DNA of 33,583 bases. Origin: Desulfobacterales bacterium (GTDB taxonomy: Bacteria; Desulfobacterota; Desulfobacteria; Desulfobacterales; Desulfosalsimonadaceae). Below are positions 16,069 to 24,428 of this stretch, piece by piece (position 1 is the first letter of the stretch; every line of letters starts with the position of its first letter). The DNA lies in the NCBI GenBank assembly GCA_018335195.1, contig JAGXKN010000034.1, forward strand, positions 1-33,583, read 5' to 3'. The position numbers were made by a program, and so were the translations under genes. Under the pieces are notes generated by a model. It saw only the letters and a program-made list of their open reading frames with translations, searched no databases and was not told the origin of the DNA.

Positions 16069-17739
16069 GTGTTTTTTACATATACATTTTACGCGGCATG
16101 CCTGGTTTGCGTGCTTGGCATGATCTACAAGCTTCGGCCCTGGTTTTCATACCGGATCGGACCGCCGGAACCGGGATATTCGGCATGGCAGCGCATCTGG
16201 CACGCCCTGCGGGCCGTGGTGCGGACCGTTTTCAGCTTCCGGATTTTCAGGCTCGCCTTCAGCCTGGTATATGACGTCATCCTGCAGGCACACATTCTGC
16301 GAAAAGACCCGCTCAGGTGGGGCATGCACTTTTTTATTTTTGCCGGGTTCATGGCGCTGCTGTTGATGCACGCCCTGGAGGACCAGGTTTCCCGCGAGCT
16401 GTTTTCCGGCTATCATTCAACGGTCAACCCGTTTATGTTTCTGCGCAACCTGTTCGGCCTGCTCGTACTTGTCGGCCTGGGCATTGCCATATACCGCAGG
16501 CGGGCCAGCCGGACCTTGAGGCGGATCACCACCCGGGCCGACCGGATTGCCATTGCCCTGCTGCTGGTGATCATGACCTCCGGATTTCTGCTCGAGGGCG
16601 CAAAGATCATTTCGCCCTCGGTATTCGGGTCCATGCTCCGGGATTATTCGGGTTATTCCATGGCCTCGGAAGACAGTGATCCGATCAAGACCTACTGGCA
16701 GGCGCATTACGGCGTGGCTTTTCCCGGCGAAGACCTGCCCGAGACCCCGGAGATGATGGAGCAGGGCAGGTTCATGCATGTCAATTACTGCGCCTATTGC
16801 CATGATCGGCCGGAGTGGGCGTTTGTCTCCTATCCCGCCTCCAGGGTGATGTATCCGGCGGCCGGATTGCTCGACCGCTTCCGGATGGACGTGATTCTGT
16901 GGTACTTGCATTTCCTGGCCTGTTTTATCGGGCTGGCCCTGCTGCCGTTTACCAAGTTTTTCCATGTGATCACAACGCCCCTGAGCCTGCTGGTCAAATC
17001 CGCGGGCCTGCCGGCCCGGGGGGAAACCGCCGAGCGCCTCAACCGCCGGGCCATGGAGCTGGATGCATGCACCAGCTGCGGCACCTGCAGCTTGCACTGC
17101 TCCGTGGCGCCGATGTTTGCCAGAATTGAAAACCGGTATATTCTCCCATCTGAACGTTTGTCGGCCTTGAAAAATCTTGCCGCCGGAAAGACTATGACGC
17201 CGGGCCAGCTTCAGCAAATCGTCGAAGGCGGGCAGATATGTACAAAGTGCTATCGCTGCACCCGGCTTTGCCCCGCAGGCATCGATCTGCAGGATATCTG
17301 GCTGGCTGCTGAAGCCCAGTTCGCACAACAGGGATACAACCCGGCGGCCAGATGGATTCCCGATTCATTTGCCCGGGATCTGCCGTCTGCACACCAGAAA
17401 CTCTCAAGCGATGCCGATCTCCTGGGGGGCCTGGCAGCGGTTTCGGTTCATCAGGAGGACTTTTCCGGGTGTTTGAAATGCAAGACCTGCACAAATGCGT
17501 GTCCTGTGGTGGATGCCGCCGATGACCCACTGGGCGATCTGGATCTGTTGCCGCACCAGATGATGCATGCCCTGAGCCTGGGGATGCGGGATGAAGTGCT
17601 GAGCTCGCGCATGATCTGGGCGTGTGCCACGTGCTACCTGTGCCAGGAGCACTGCCCCCAGGGTGTCAGAATTACAGACATTTTTTACGGCCTGAAAAAT
17701 CTTGCCTACAGGCAGACAAACAAGTATCCGCCGAATTAA
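16069..17739 (+). CDS. NarI/DsrM-like membrane cytochrome b fused to HdrC-type iron-sulfur domain, with a CxxCH haem c motif
   Basis: This 556-residue protein probably exchanges electrons between the quinone pool and a cytoplasmic HdrB-type site. Five hydrophobic segments lie near 4-20, 86-103, 128-143, 160-178 and 275-297. Basic residues after segments 1 and 3 (RRR, LRR) place those loops inside. The loop between segments 4 and 5 would therefore be periplasmic, and it contains CAYCH (C241, C244, H245), a covalent haem c motif. The C-terminal half has four [4Fe-4S] motifs starting at C334, C391, C468 and C519, on the cytoplasmic side. The start is GTG 16069, eight bases after AGGGAA. hdrB follows after 16 bases. 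Related architectures are DsrM, HdrE and HdrC; this exact combination is not one I can name. Confidence 0.8.
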   Translation: MFFTYTFYAACLVCVLGMIYKLRPWFSYRIGPPEPGYSAWQRIWHALRAVVRTVFSFRIFRLAFSLVYDVILQAHILRKDPLRWGMHFFIFAGFMALLLMHALEDQVSRELFSGYHSTVNPFMFLRNLFGLLVLVGLGIAIYRRRASRTLRRITTRADRIAIALLLVIMTSGFLLEGAKIISPSVFGSMLRDYSGYSMASEDSDPIKTYWQAHYGVAFPGEDLPETPEMMEQGRFMHVNYCAYCHDRPEWAFVSYPASRVMYPAAGLLDRFRMDVILWYLHFLACFIGLALLPFTKFFHVITTPLSLLVKSAGLPARGETAERLNRRAMELDACTSCGTCSLHCSVAPMFARIENRYILPSERLSALKNLAAGKTMTPGQLQQIVEGGQICTKCYRCTRLCPAGIDLQDIWLAAEAQFAQQGYNPAARWIPDSFARDLPSAHQKLSSDADLLGGLAAVSVHQEDFSGCLKCKTCTNACPVVDAADDPLGDLDLLPHQMMHALSLGMRDEVLSSRMIWACATCYLCQEHCPQGVRITDIFYGLKNLAYRQTNKYPPN

Positions 17740-17755
17740 AAGGAATGAATCAGAT

Positions 17756-18598
17756 ATGACGCTGGCGTTTTTTCCGGGCTGCAAGATCCCGTATTTTTGT
17801 GCCCATTACGGGACCTCCGCAAAGGCGGTTTTAAAGTCGCTGGGGGTCGATTTTGCTGAACCGGAGTTCAACTGCTGCGGTTATCCCATGCGCAATTTCG
17901 ACCTGAAGGCCTTTGTTCTCCAGTCGGCGCGCAATTTTGCTATCGCCGAGCAGCGCGGCATGGATATTGTCACGCCGTGTAAATGCTGCTTCGGCAGCAT
18001 GGCCCACGCCCGGCACATACTCGATGAGAATCACGTGCTGCGCGCGGAGATCAATCAGATGCTTGCAGCCGAGAAGCGAAAATACACAGGGGTCTCCCGG
18101 GTCCGCCATTTGCTATCCGTGCTTGCCGAGGACGTGGGCGCTGCGCAAATCGGCGCGCATGTCCGCAAGCCGTACCACGGAATGAAAGTCGCGGCACATT
18201 ACGGCTGCCATGCACTGCGACCCAGTTCAGTGGTGCAATTTGACAATCCCTTTTCGCCCACCATATTTGAAAGCTTGATCCGGGTGACCGGTGCCGAATG
18301 TGTGGACTGGGAAAAGCGCCTGGAATGCTGCGGCCAGCCGCTGGCCGAAGGCAGCCCCCAGCTTTCGCGCAGGCTGGCTGAGCGCAAAATTACCAGTGCC
18401 GTGGATTCCGGGGCGGATCTCATATGTTCGGCATGCACCTACTGCCAGATTCAGTTTGCAGCCATGCCTGAAACCGCAATTCCCAACATTTTGTATCCCC
18501 AGCTGCTGGGACTGAGCATGGGACTTTCCGGCCGCAGGCTCGGACTGGACCGCACCACTGTCACACGGGAAAAACTGGAGCGGTTTATCGCAGCATAA
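17756..18598 (+). CDS. hdrB: HdrB-type heterodisulfide reductase subunit with two CCG domains
   Basis: HdrB holds two non-cubane [4Fe-4S] clusters that reduce disulfides in methanogens; bacterial homologues act on unknown thiols or as electron carriers. The 280-residue protein has two complete CCG motifs: C9, C40-C41 and C75/C78, then C151, C191-C192 and C224/C227. ATG 17756 follows AAAAGGAATG, 16 bases behind the membrane protein gene, so the pair likely forms one complex like DsrMK or HdrDE. Its final 14 bases overlap the end of nadA on the other strand. The substrate is unknown: a MetF/HdrA partner or a DsrC-like protein are alternatives. Confidence 0.9.
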   Translation: MTLAFFPGCKIPYFCAHYGTSAKAVLKSLGVDFAEPEFNCCGYPMRNFDLKAFVLQSARNFAIAEQRGMDIVTPCKCCFGSMAHARHILDENHVLRAEINQMLAAEKRKYTGVSRVRHLLSVLAEDVGAAQIGAHVRKPYHGMKVAAHYGCHALRPSSVVQFDNPFSPTIFESLIRVTGAECVDWEKRLECCGQPLAEGSPQLSRRLAERKITSAVDSGADLICSACTYCQIQFAAMPETAIPNILYPQLLGLSMGLSGRRLGLDRTTVTREKLERFIAA

Positions 18599-19490
18599 GC
18601 ATTTTCTTTACTGCTGATAGCGCCGGCACCCGAACGTCTTCCGGAACCCGGACTTCCCCGGAGAGCTGCTCAAGGCTCCGGGCCACATCGGCAAGTGTGA
18701 TTTTTTTCATGTCCGCACAATACATCCGATCCGAGGCCGGGTAAAAGGATTTGCCGGGGGAGGCTTTTCCCAGCGGGTAAATCAGGCCCACTTCCGTGCC
18801 CACGATAAACTCCGAATGGTCCGATTGGTTTGCAAAATTGAGCATGCCCGAGGTGCTTGTCACCACGTCGGCCATGGCGGTGACTTCCGGGCGGCATTCC
18901 GGGTGGGCCATGAACAGGGCGTTTGGATGCGCCTGCCGGACCTGCCGGACCATTTCCGGGGTGAGCCGTTCATGGTACGGGCAGCAGCCGTCCCAGCAAT
19001 GGACGGTTTTGTCGGTATGGGCGGCGGTGTAGGCTGCCAGGTTACGGTCCGGCACCATCAGGATTTCGCCGGCATCCAGGCTGTTTGCGACCTTTACGGA
19101 GTTGGCAGAGGTGCAGCAGACCGTGGAGATGGCCTTGACCGCCGCGGGCGAGTTTACATAAGTGATTACCGGTACGCCGGTCAGGGATCGGTTTTTTTCC
19201 TTCAGTGCCTCCGGGGTGACCATGTCTGCCATGGGGCAGCCGGCATCCGCCCGGGGCAGAAGCACTTTTTTCTCCGGGCAGAGAATCGAGGCGGTTTCCG
19301 CCATGAAGTGTACGCCGCAGAAAACCAGCACCCCGGCCTCGGTTTCTGCGGCCTTTATGCTCAGTTCCAGGGAATCGCCGCACATGTCGGCTATCCCCTG
19401 GATCTCCGGCGGCTGGTAGTTGTGCGCCAGGATCAGGGCGTTTTGCTTTTGGGCGAGCCTTTTGATTTGATCTGCAATTGCCTGGTTCAT
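18585..19490 (-). CDS. nadA: Quinolinate synthase A
   Basis: NadA condenses iminoaspartate with dihydroxyacetone phosphate to quinolinate for NAD synthesis, using an oxygen-sensitive [4Fe-4S] cluster. The 301-residue protein has the family start LAHNYQPPEIQ and cluster cysteines matching those of Thermotoga NadA: C85 in AGCPMAD, C170 in GCCPYH and C258 in MYCADMKK. TSANSVKV and HPECRPEV are also typical. ATG 19490 lies 11 bases after the lolA stop, with GGGGGCGG as ribosome site, so the two genes form an operon. Neither nadB nor nadC is in the window. The 3' end overlaps hdrB tail to tail. Confidence 0.96.
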   Translation of the reverse strand: MNQAIADQIKRLAQKQNALILAHNYQPPEIQGIADMCGDSLELSIKAAETEAGVLVFCGVHFMAETASILCPEKKVLLPRADAGCPMADMVTPEALKEKNRSLTGVPVITYVNSPAAVKAISTVCCTSANSVKVANSLDAGEILMVPDRNLAAYTAAHTDKTVHCWDGCCPYHERLTPEMVRQVRQAHPNALFMAHPECRPEVTAMADVVTSTSGMLNFANQSDHSEFIVGTEVGLIYPLGKASPGKSFYPASDRMYCADMKKITLADVARSLEQLSGEVRVPEDVRVPALSAVKKMLMLR

Positions 19491-19501
19491 GGACCGCCCC
19501 C

Positions 19502-20176
19502 TTATTGTTCGTCCATCTCGATTACATCCGCGCCCTGCGGAATCCGGAAATCAAACAGCTTGTCTTTCATGTCCGGGTGAAATTCCGGGTTGTCCAGATA
19601 AATCCGGGTGATATCGCCGTAGGCGTTTTCAGTGACCACCTCCGTGATATCCAGGGGCTGCCGGTTTACCTCCAGGTAAATCGCGCTGAGATCGATCTGT
19701 TTTTCTTCGGGCACCAGCTTGAGGCGCCAGTGGTTTTCTTCCGCCTTTTCCATAGAGACGTCAAAAGCTTCCCGGATCAGCGTGAAATCGGCCAGGAAAC
19801 TCGCCCCCTTGCCGGTTCCGAAGTATTTCGCGGCATCGCCGATAATCACCTGGTTGTCCGCAGGCCGATATATCCAGAGGGTTTCGCCGTCAGAGATGAT
19901 CACGTGCTGTTCGGGCTCCTGATATTCCCAGCGCATCTTGCCCGGATGCTTGAACCAGGCCTGCCCCGAGGCGGTGTCCGTGATGTCCATGGCTTTCAGG
20001 GTGGACTCCTGGCGGAAGTCCGCTGAAAAGTTCCGGCCGGCATACCGGTCTTCCAGGCCTTCGAGAATGTCTTCGGCCCCGGCCGCCTGCCCTTGATTTT
20101 CCGCTGCAATGCCGGCCGTGGCCGATATTGCCGCGAATCCGGCGATCAGGCAGAATAAAACGGTTTTGCGCATCAT
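19502..20176 (-). CDS. lolA: Outer-membrane lipoprotein carrier protein LolA-like
   Basis: LolA carries lipoproteins across the periplasm from LolCDE to the outer membrane. The 224-residue protein begins with a signal peptide (MMRKT, hydrophobic core, Ala-rich cleavage region near residue 25). It then shows the family pattern: FSADFRQES, AWFKHPGKMRWEY, ISDGETLWIY, and a C-terminal DITRIYLDNPEF. These suit a LolA or LolA-like DUF fold. AAGGAA precedes the paired ATG codons at 20176 and 20173. The gene is first in a lolA-nadA operon that diverges from the fatty-acid genes. No LolB is present, as is usual outside beta/gamma-proteobacteria. Confidence 0.85.
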   Translation of the reverse strand: MMRKTVLFCLIAGFAAISATAGIAAENQGQAAGAEDILEGLEDRYAGRNFSADFRQESTLKAMDITDTASGQAWFKHPGKMRWEYQEPEQHVIISDGETLWIYRPADNQVIIGDAAKYFGTGKGASFLADFTLIREAFDVSMEKAEENHWRLKLVPEEKQIDLSAIYLEVNRQPLDITEVVTENAYGDITRIYLDNPEFHPDMKDKLFDFRIPQGADVIEMDEQ

Positions 20177-20388
20177 TTCCTTCTTTCTTCCTTGATTATC
20201 CGCATGTGTAAAACTTGAGGCGCTTTTATTTTCAGAAGCCTACCAAATAGAAAAAGCCGGCAAATGTCAACCCGATTCTTTCGGGATTTCGATCCTTGAT
20301 GCCGGGGCAAGCCTTTTTCGCGGGCGCGGAATGCCGAACATTTTGAAATTTAAATTATTTTTAATTGATTGCCCCGCCTGCTTTTTGC

Positions 20389-20416
20389 TTGACAGATAAT
20401 TTGGCTCTTTGATAAT
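20389..20416 (+). promoter_or_regulatory. Sigma-70 promoter of the beta-oxidation operon
   Basis: TTGACA (20389-20394), a 16-base spacer and GATAAT (20411-20416) give a near-consensus promoter. Transcription would start near 20423, leaving a leader of about 128 bases before the ATG at 20551. Confidence 0.7.
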
Positions 20417-20457
20417 TAATACGTTTTCCCGATTTCAACATCCTTGGTTTCGTGTGG

Positions 20458-20504
20458 AAATCACAATCTTTCAGCCGACCTGCAAACGTTGTAAGTTGTG
20501 ATTT
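20458..20504 (+). promoter_or_regulatory. Inverted repeat in the fatty-acid operon leader
   Basis: AAATCACAA (20458-20466) and TTGTGATTT (20496-20504) are exact inverse copies 29 bases apart, downstream of the predicted start of transcription. Each half contains TGTGA, the core of CRP/FNR-family half-sites, but the spacing is not that of one dimer site. It could be a paired operator (DNA loop) or an RNA stem in the leader. Confidence 0.45.
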
Positions 20505-20550
20505 GGTTTATTCCCGTTTTGGTTTTAACTTATATAGTCAGGAGGTAATC

Positions 20551-22959
20551 ATGCAAAAAAGGATCACCAAGGCAGCCGTTATCGGTTCCGGGATAATGGG
20601 GGGCGGAATCGCCGCCCTGCTGGCCGGTGCAGGCATCAAAACCCTGCTCCTGGACATTGTTCCCTTTGATTTGTCCGATGAGGAAAAAAACGATCCCAAG
20701 GCGCGCAACCGGATCGTGGAAAAAGGGCTTCAGGACGCCATCAATTCCAAGCCCCCGCTGTTTATGGACAAGAAGAGCGACCCCCAGCTCATCACCACGG
20801 GCAACCTCGAAGACGACATTGACAAGCTCGCAGACTGCGACTGGATCGTCGAGGTGGTCGTGGAAAACGTGAAAATCAAGCAGGAGCTGTTTTCAAAAGT
20901 CGAAAAGGTCCGGAAAAAAGGGACAATCGTCAGTTCCAACACCTCCGGCATTCCGCTCAAGGACATGTCCGGTCACCTGAGTGATGAATTCCAGCAGCAT
21001 TTCCTGGGCACCCACTTTTTCAACCCGGTGCGCTACATGCACCTGCTCGAAATCATCCCCGGGCCCAAGACCGACAAAGCCGTGCTCGACTTTATGGCCG
21101 ACTTCTGTGAAAAATACCTGGGCAAGGGCATTGTCTGGGCCAAGGACACGCCGAATTTCATCGGCAACCGCATCGGCATCCAGGGCATGGGCAAGGCCAT
21201 GAATGCCATGCTCGAACACGGGCTGAGCATCCCCGAGGTGGACGCCATTTTCGGTGCGCCCATGGGCCGCCCCAAAACCGCCATGTTCAAGACTTCGGAC
21301 CTGGTCGGCCTGGATACCATGTATCACGTGGCCAAGAATTGCTACGACATGTGTCCCGACGATGAGATGCGCGACACCATGGCCCTGCCCGAATTTGTCG
21401 GGAAAATGGTCGAAAACAACATGCTCGGCAACAAGACCAAGGGCGGATTTTATAAAAAGGAACTCACCGAGGAGTGGAAGACCATCCGCAAGGTCATCAA
21501 TCCGGAGACCATGGAGTACGGGGAATACGGTAAGGCCGATTTCCCCTGCCTCCAGGAAGCCAAGAAAAAATCCGCGCTGTCCGAAAAAGTGCGAGCCATC
21601 GTCTACGGAGACGACAAGGGCGCCAAGTACGCCTGGGATGTCACGGCCACCGGCCTGATTTATGCCGCCAACCGGATTCCGGAGATTTCCGATACCATCG
21701 TGGATATCGATAATGCCATGAAATGGGGCTACAACTTTGAAATGGGCCCGTTTGAGACCTGGGATGCCATCGGTGTCAAGGAATCGGTGGAAAAGATGGA
21801 AAAAGAAGGCCGCACGGTTCCGGAAAAGATCAAGAAGTTTCTGGAAGCCGGCAACGAGACCTTCTACAAGATCGAGGGCGGCCAGCGGTACTTCTATGAT
21901 TTTGATTCCGGTGCCTACAAGCCGGTGCCGGTCAGTGAGAAACAGATCAGTCTCTATAATCTGCGCCAGGAAAACAAGGTGGTCAAGTCCTCGGGTTCCT
22001 GCTCGCTGATCGACCTGGGCGACGGCGTATTTGACATCGAGTTCCATTCCAAGATGAACGCGGTCAACCGGGAAATGATCGAGTTCATGATCGATGCGCA
22101 CGAATACGTCAGTAAAAACGGCGTCGGGGTTGTCGTGGGCAACCAGGCCTCGGGCATGCCCGCCCCGTTTTCCGCCGGCGGCGATCTGGCCTTCATGCTG
22201 GGCCTGGCCAAGGAGGGCAAGTTCTCGGAAATCGATGATTTCATCAAGACCGTGCACCAGAGCATCCTGGCCTCCAAGTACGCCCCCTACCCGGTGGTGG
22301 CCGCGCCTTTCGGCCTGGCCCTGGGCGGCGGATGCGAGGTCTGCCTGTCAGCCGACCGGGTGGTGGCCAACGCCGACCTGTTCATGGGCCTGGTGGAAGT
22401 TGGCGCCGGCCTGGTTCCGGGCGGCGGCGGCATGATGCACCTGTGGCAGAACTATATCCGGTATAAGCCCCAGGTGGCCAAAATCACGGATTATTCCGGC
22501 TTTTTTATCCAGGCCTTCATGCACGTGGCCCAGGCAAAAGTCTCCAATTCCGCAGCAGAGGCCAGAAACAGCGGCTTTCTCCGCCCGGCCGACCGGATTG
22601 TCTTTAACAAGGACCTGCTCATCGGCGAGGCCAAGAAGGAAGTCCTGAGAATGGTTGATGACTGCTACGTGCCCCCGCGCAAGGAGAAATTCCCGGTGTT
22701 CGGCCGCGAAGCCCAGGGCATGGTCTGGTCCGAGATGCTGAACATGAAAACCGGCGGCTATATCACGCCGCACATGGAAACCATCGCCAAGCGGGCCTGT
22801 TACTGCATGGCCGGCGGGGATGTGCCTCAGGGCACGCAGGTGAGCGAAGAATACCTGCTGAAACTGGAGCGCGAAGCCTTCGTGGATCTCTGGCGAACCG
22901 AGGAAACCCAGAAGATGGCCGAGCACATGATGAACACAGGCAAGCCTTTGTTCCTGTAA
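20551..22959 (+). CDS. fadN: 3-hydroxyacyl-CoA dehydrogenase / enoyl-CoA hydratase fusion (FadN-type)
   Basis: This 802-residue enzyme catalyses the hydration and NAD-dependent dehydrogenation steps of beta-oxidation. The dehydrogenase comes first: NAD motif GSGIMGGGIA near residue 12, NTSGIPL, catalytic H155 in GTHFFNPV, and KDTPNFIGNRI. The hydratase lies at about 480-700, with oxyanion segment AGGDLAFM and both catalytic glutamates visible in GGGCEVCL and GLVEVGAGLVPGGG. This order is that of Bacillus FadN, opposite to E. coli FadB/FadJ. ATG 20551 has a perfect AGGAGG before it; the frame is open further upstream but without a ribosome site. A thiolase follows after 35 bases. In this organism it would degrade fatty acids or aromatic-derived acyl-CoAs to acetyl-CoA. 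Confidence 0.94.
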   Translation: MQKRITKAAVIGSGIMGGGIAALLAGAGIKTLLLDIVPFDLSDEEKNDPKARNRIVEKGLQDAINSKPPLFMDKKSDPQLITTGNLEDDIDKLADCDWIVEVVVENVKIKQELFSKVEKVRKKGTIVSSNTSGIPLKDMSGHLSDEFQQHFLGTHFFNPVRYMHLLEIIPGPKTDKAVLDFMADFCEKYLGKGIVWAKDTPNFIGNRIGIQGMGKAMNAMLEHGLSIPEVDAIFGAPMGRPKTAMFKTSDLVGLDTMYHVAKNCYDMCPDDEMRDTMALPEFVGKMVENNMLGNKTKGGFYKKELTEEWKTIRKVINPETMEYGEYGKADFPCLQEAKKKSALSEKVRAIVYGDDKGAKYAWDVTATGLIYAANRIPEISDTIVDIDNAMKWGYNFEMGPFETWDAIGVKESVEKMEKEGRTVPEKIKKFLEAGNETFYKIEGGQRYFYDFDSGAYKPVPVSEKQISLYNLRQENKVVKSSGSCSLIDLGDGVFDIEFHSKMNAVNREMIEFMIDAHEYVSKNGVGVVVGNQASGMPAPFSAGGDLAFMLGLAKEGKFSEIDDFIKTVHQSILASKYAPYPVVAAPFGLALGGGCEVCLSADRVVANADLFMGLVEVGAGLVPGGGGMMHLWQNYIRYKPQVAKITDYSGFFIQAFMHVAQAKVSNSAAEARNSGFLRPADRIVFNKDLLIGEAKKEVLRMVDDCYVPPRKEKFPVFGREAQGMVWSEMLNMKTGGYITPHMETIAKRACYCMAGGDVPQGTQVSEEYLLKLEREAFVDLWRTEETQKMAEHMMNTGKPLFL

Positions 22960-22994
22960 TATAAATTACAACCGAAAGTTAGGAGGATATACAG

Positions 22995-24203
22995 ATGAAA
23001 GAAGCCTATATCGTCACATCGCTCCGTACGCCGGGTTGTCGGAGGGGCAAAGGGGCTTTCGCCCAGACCCGCCCGGAAGACCTTCTCAAAACGGTGATCA
23101 ATGAGGTGGTGGAGCAAACCGGCCTGGAAAAACAGGCCGTGGAGGACATAATGGTCGGCTGTTCATTTCCGGAGGCCGAACAGGGATTGAACATCGGCCG
23201 GGTTATTTCGCAGATGTGCGGTTTTCCGGACACCACCACCGGTGCCACCGTCAACCGCTTCTGCTCCTCCGGCCTGGAGGCCATTGCGCTGCAGGCCATG
23301 CGGATCAAGTCCGGTATGTGCGATGTCGCCATCGGCGGCGGCATTGAGTCCATGACCATTGTTCCCATGGGAGGCAACCTGCCGCGCCCCCATCCCCAGA
23401 TGGTCAAAGAAAATGCAGACGTGTACATCTCCATGGGCGCCACAGCGGAAAACGTGGCCAACCGGTACAACGTTACCCGGGAAATGCAGGACGAGTTTGC
23501 CTATCACTCCCAGATGAAGGCGGCCAACGCCAAGCAAAAAAACCTTTACAAGGAACTGGTGCCCACCCCTGCCACAAAGTGGGTGGAAGATGCCGAGGGC
23601 AGCTGGGCCCCGAAAACCTGGAACCAGGATTTTGACGACGGCATCCGGGAAAATACGACCATGGAAGGCTTGGGCAAGCTGCGGCCGGCTTTTGCGGCAA
23701 ACGGCTCGGTTACGGCAGGTAACTCTTCGCAGACCACTGACGGTGCAGCTGCCACCCTGATCATGAGCGAGGAGGCCGTAAAGAAATACAATGTAAAACC
23801 GATTGCCCGGTTGGCTTATTATACGGTTACCGGCGTGCGGGCTGATGAAATGGGCGTGGGTCCGGCCTATGCCATTCCCAAGCTGATGCGCGAGACCGGC
23901 ATGAAGCTCGAAGATGTCGGTATTTTCGAGGTCAACGAGGCATTCGCCTCCCAGGCCATTTATTGCCTCCAGCAGATGGGCATGTATGACGAAAAGAGCC
24001 TGTGGACCTCTGACAGCGACAAGCGGATCGTCAACGTCAACGGCGGCGCCATTGCCCTGGGCCACCCCCTGGGATGCACCGGCGCAAAGCTGTGTTCCCA
24101 GCTCATGACCGAGATGCAGGCGCGCGGCGTGAAATGGGGCGTGGAATCCATGTGCATCGGCGGCGGCATGGGTGCGGCCGGCCTGTTTGAACTAATGGAA
24201 TAG
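22995..24203 (+). CDS. fadA: Acetyl-CoA acyltransferase (3-ketoacyl-CoA thiolase)
   Basis: This thiolase cleaves 3-ketoacyl-CoA with CoA to acetyl-CoA and a shortened acyl-CoA. The 402-residue protein has the nucleophile C90 in RFCSSGLEAI, NEAFASQ, GGAIALGHPLGCTGAK with the active-site His, and the second catalytic Cys in CIGGGMGAAG. Length and motifs fit the FadA class rather than HMG-CoA synthase-like thiolases. ATG 22995 follows AGGAGGATATAC. It forms a two-gene operon with the upstream hydratase/dehydrogenase and is closed by a strong terminator. The acetyl-CoA formed could feed the oxidative Wood-Ljungdahl route that uses the MetF cluster. Confidence 0.95.
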   Translation: MKEAYIVTSLRTPGCRRGKGAFAQTRPEDLLKTVINEVVEQTGLEKQAVEDIMVGCSFPEAEQGLNIGRVISQMCGFPDTTTGATVNRFCSSGLEAIALQAMRIKSGMCDVAIGGGIESMTIVPMGGNLPRPHPQMVKENADVYISMGATAENVANRYNVTREMQDEFAYHSQMKAANAKQKNLYKELVPTPATKWVEDAEGSWAPKTWNQDFDDGIRENTTMEGLGKLRPAFAANGSVTAGNSSQTTDGAAATLIMSEEAVKKYNVKPIARLAYYTVTGVRADEMGVGPAYAIPKLMRETGMKLEDVGIFEVNEAFASQAIYCLQQMGMYDEKSLWTSDSDKRIVNVNGGAIALGHPLGCTGAKLCSQLMTEMQARGVKWGVESMCIGGGMGAAGLFELME

Positions 24204-24231
24204 CGCGAGGCTTTAAAACGCGAAGGAAATT

Positions 24232-24274
24232 AAAAAAGGGCCGTGGGATCTTCTTCCCGCGGCCCTTTTTGTTT
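24232..24274. terminator. Bidirectional terminator after fadA
   Basis: AAAAAGGGCCGTGGGA pairs with TCCCGCGGCCCTTTTT across a short loop, followed by TTTTTGTTT. The A-run on the left arm makes it work in both directions. It ends the fatty-acid operon and may also stop transcripts from the serC side. Confidence 0.9.
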
Positions 24275-24280
24275 AGCACA

Positions 24281-24420
24281 AATCCGAAATTCGAAACCCG
24301 AAATCCGAAACAATATCGAATCACCAAAAAAACAAATGACCGAAACGGATCAGACAATCTGTTTCGGTCATTTCAGCAATTCGGATTTGTTTCGGATTTC
24401 GATATTCGATATTCGGATTT
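24281..24420. repeat. Large AT-rich inverted repeat between fadA and serC
   Basis: The outer arms, 24281-24320 and about 24378-24420, are built from repeated (A)ATCCGAAA / ATTCGAAA / ATATCGAA words and are imperfect inverse copies. Inside is an exact stem, AAATGACCGAAAC (24334-24346) with GTTTCGGTCATTT (24361-24373), and a 14-base loop. Open frames across it are products of the repeat. It may be a degenerate MITE-like element or a cruciform. Confidence 0.75.
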
Positions 24421-24428
24421 TCCCCCAG

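Larger units (their letters stand above)
20177..20550. other. Divergent lolA / fatty-acid operon intergenic region
   Basis: These 374 bases hold no gene. They contain a sigma-70 promoter facing right (20389-20416), an AT-rich block just upstream of it, and a leader of about 128 bases with an inverted AAATCACAA/TTGTGATTT pair. I could not define a clear promoter for lolA, though AT-rich DNA next to its start could hold one. Confidence 0.6.

Noticed and set aside
20893-22257. Minus-strand open frame of 454 codons
   Set aside because: Shadow of the hydroxyacyl-CoA dehydrogenase/hydratase gene.
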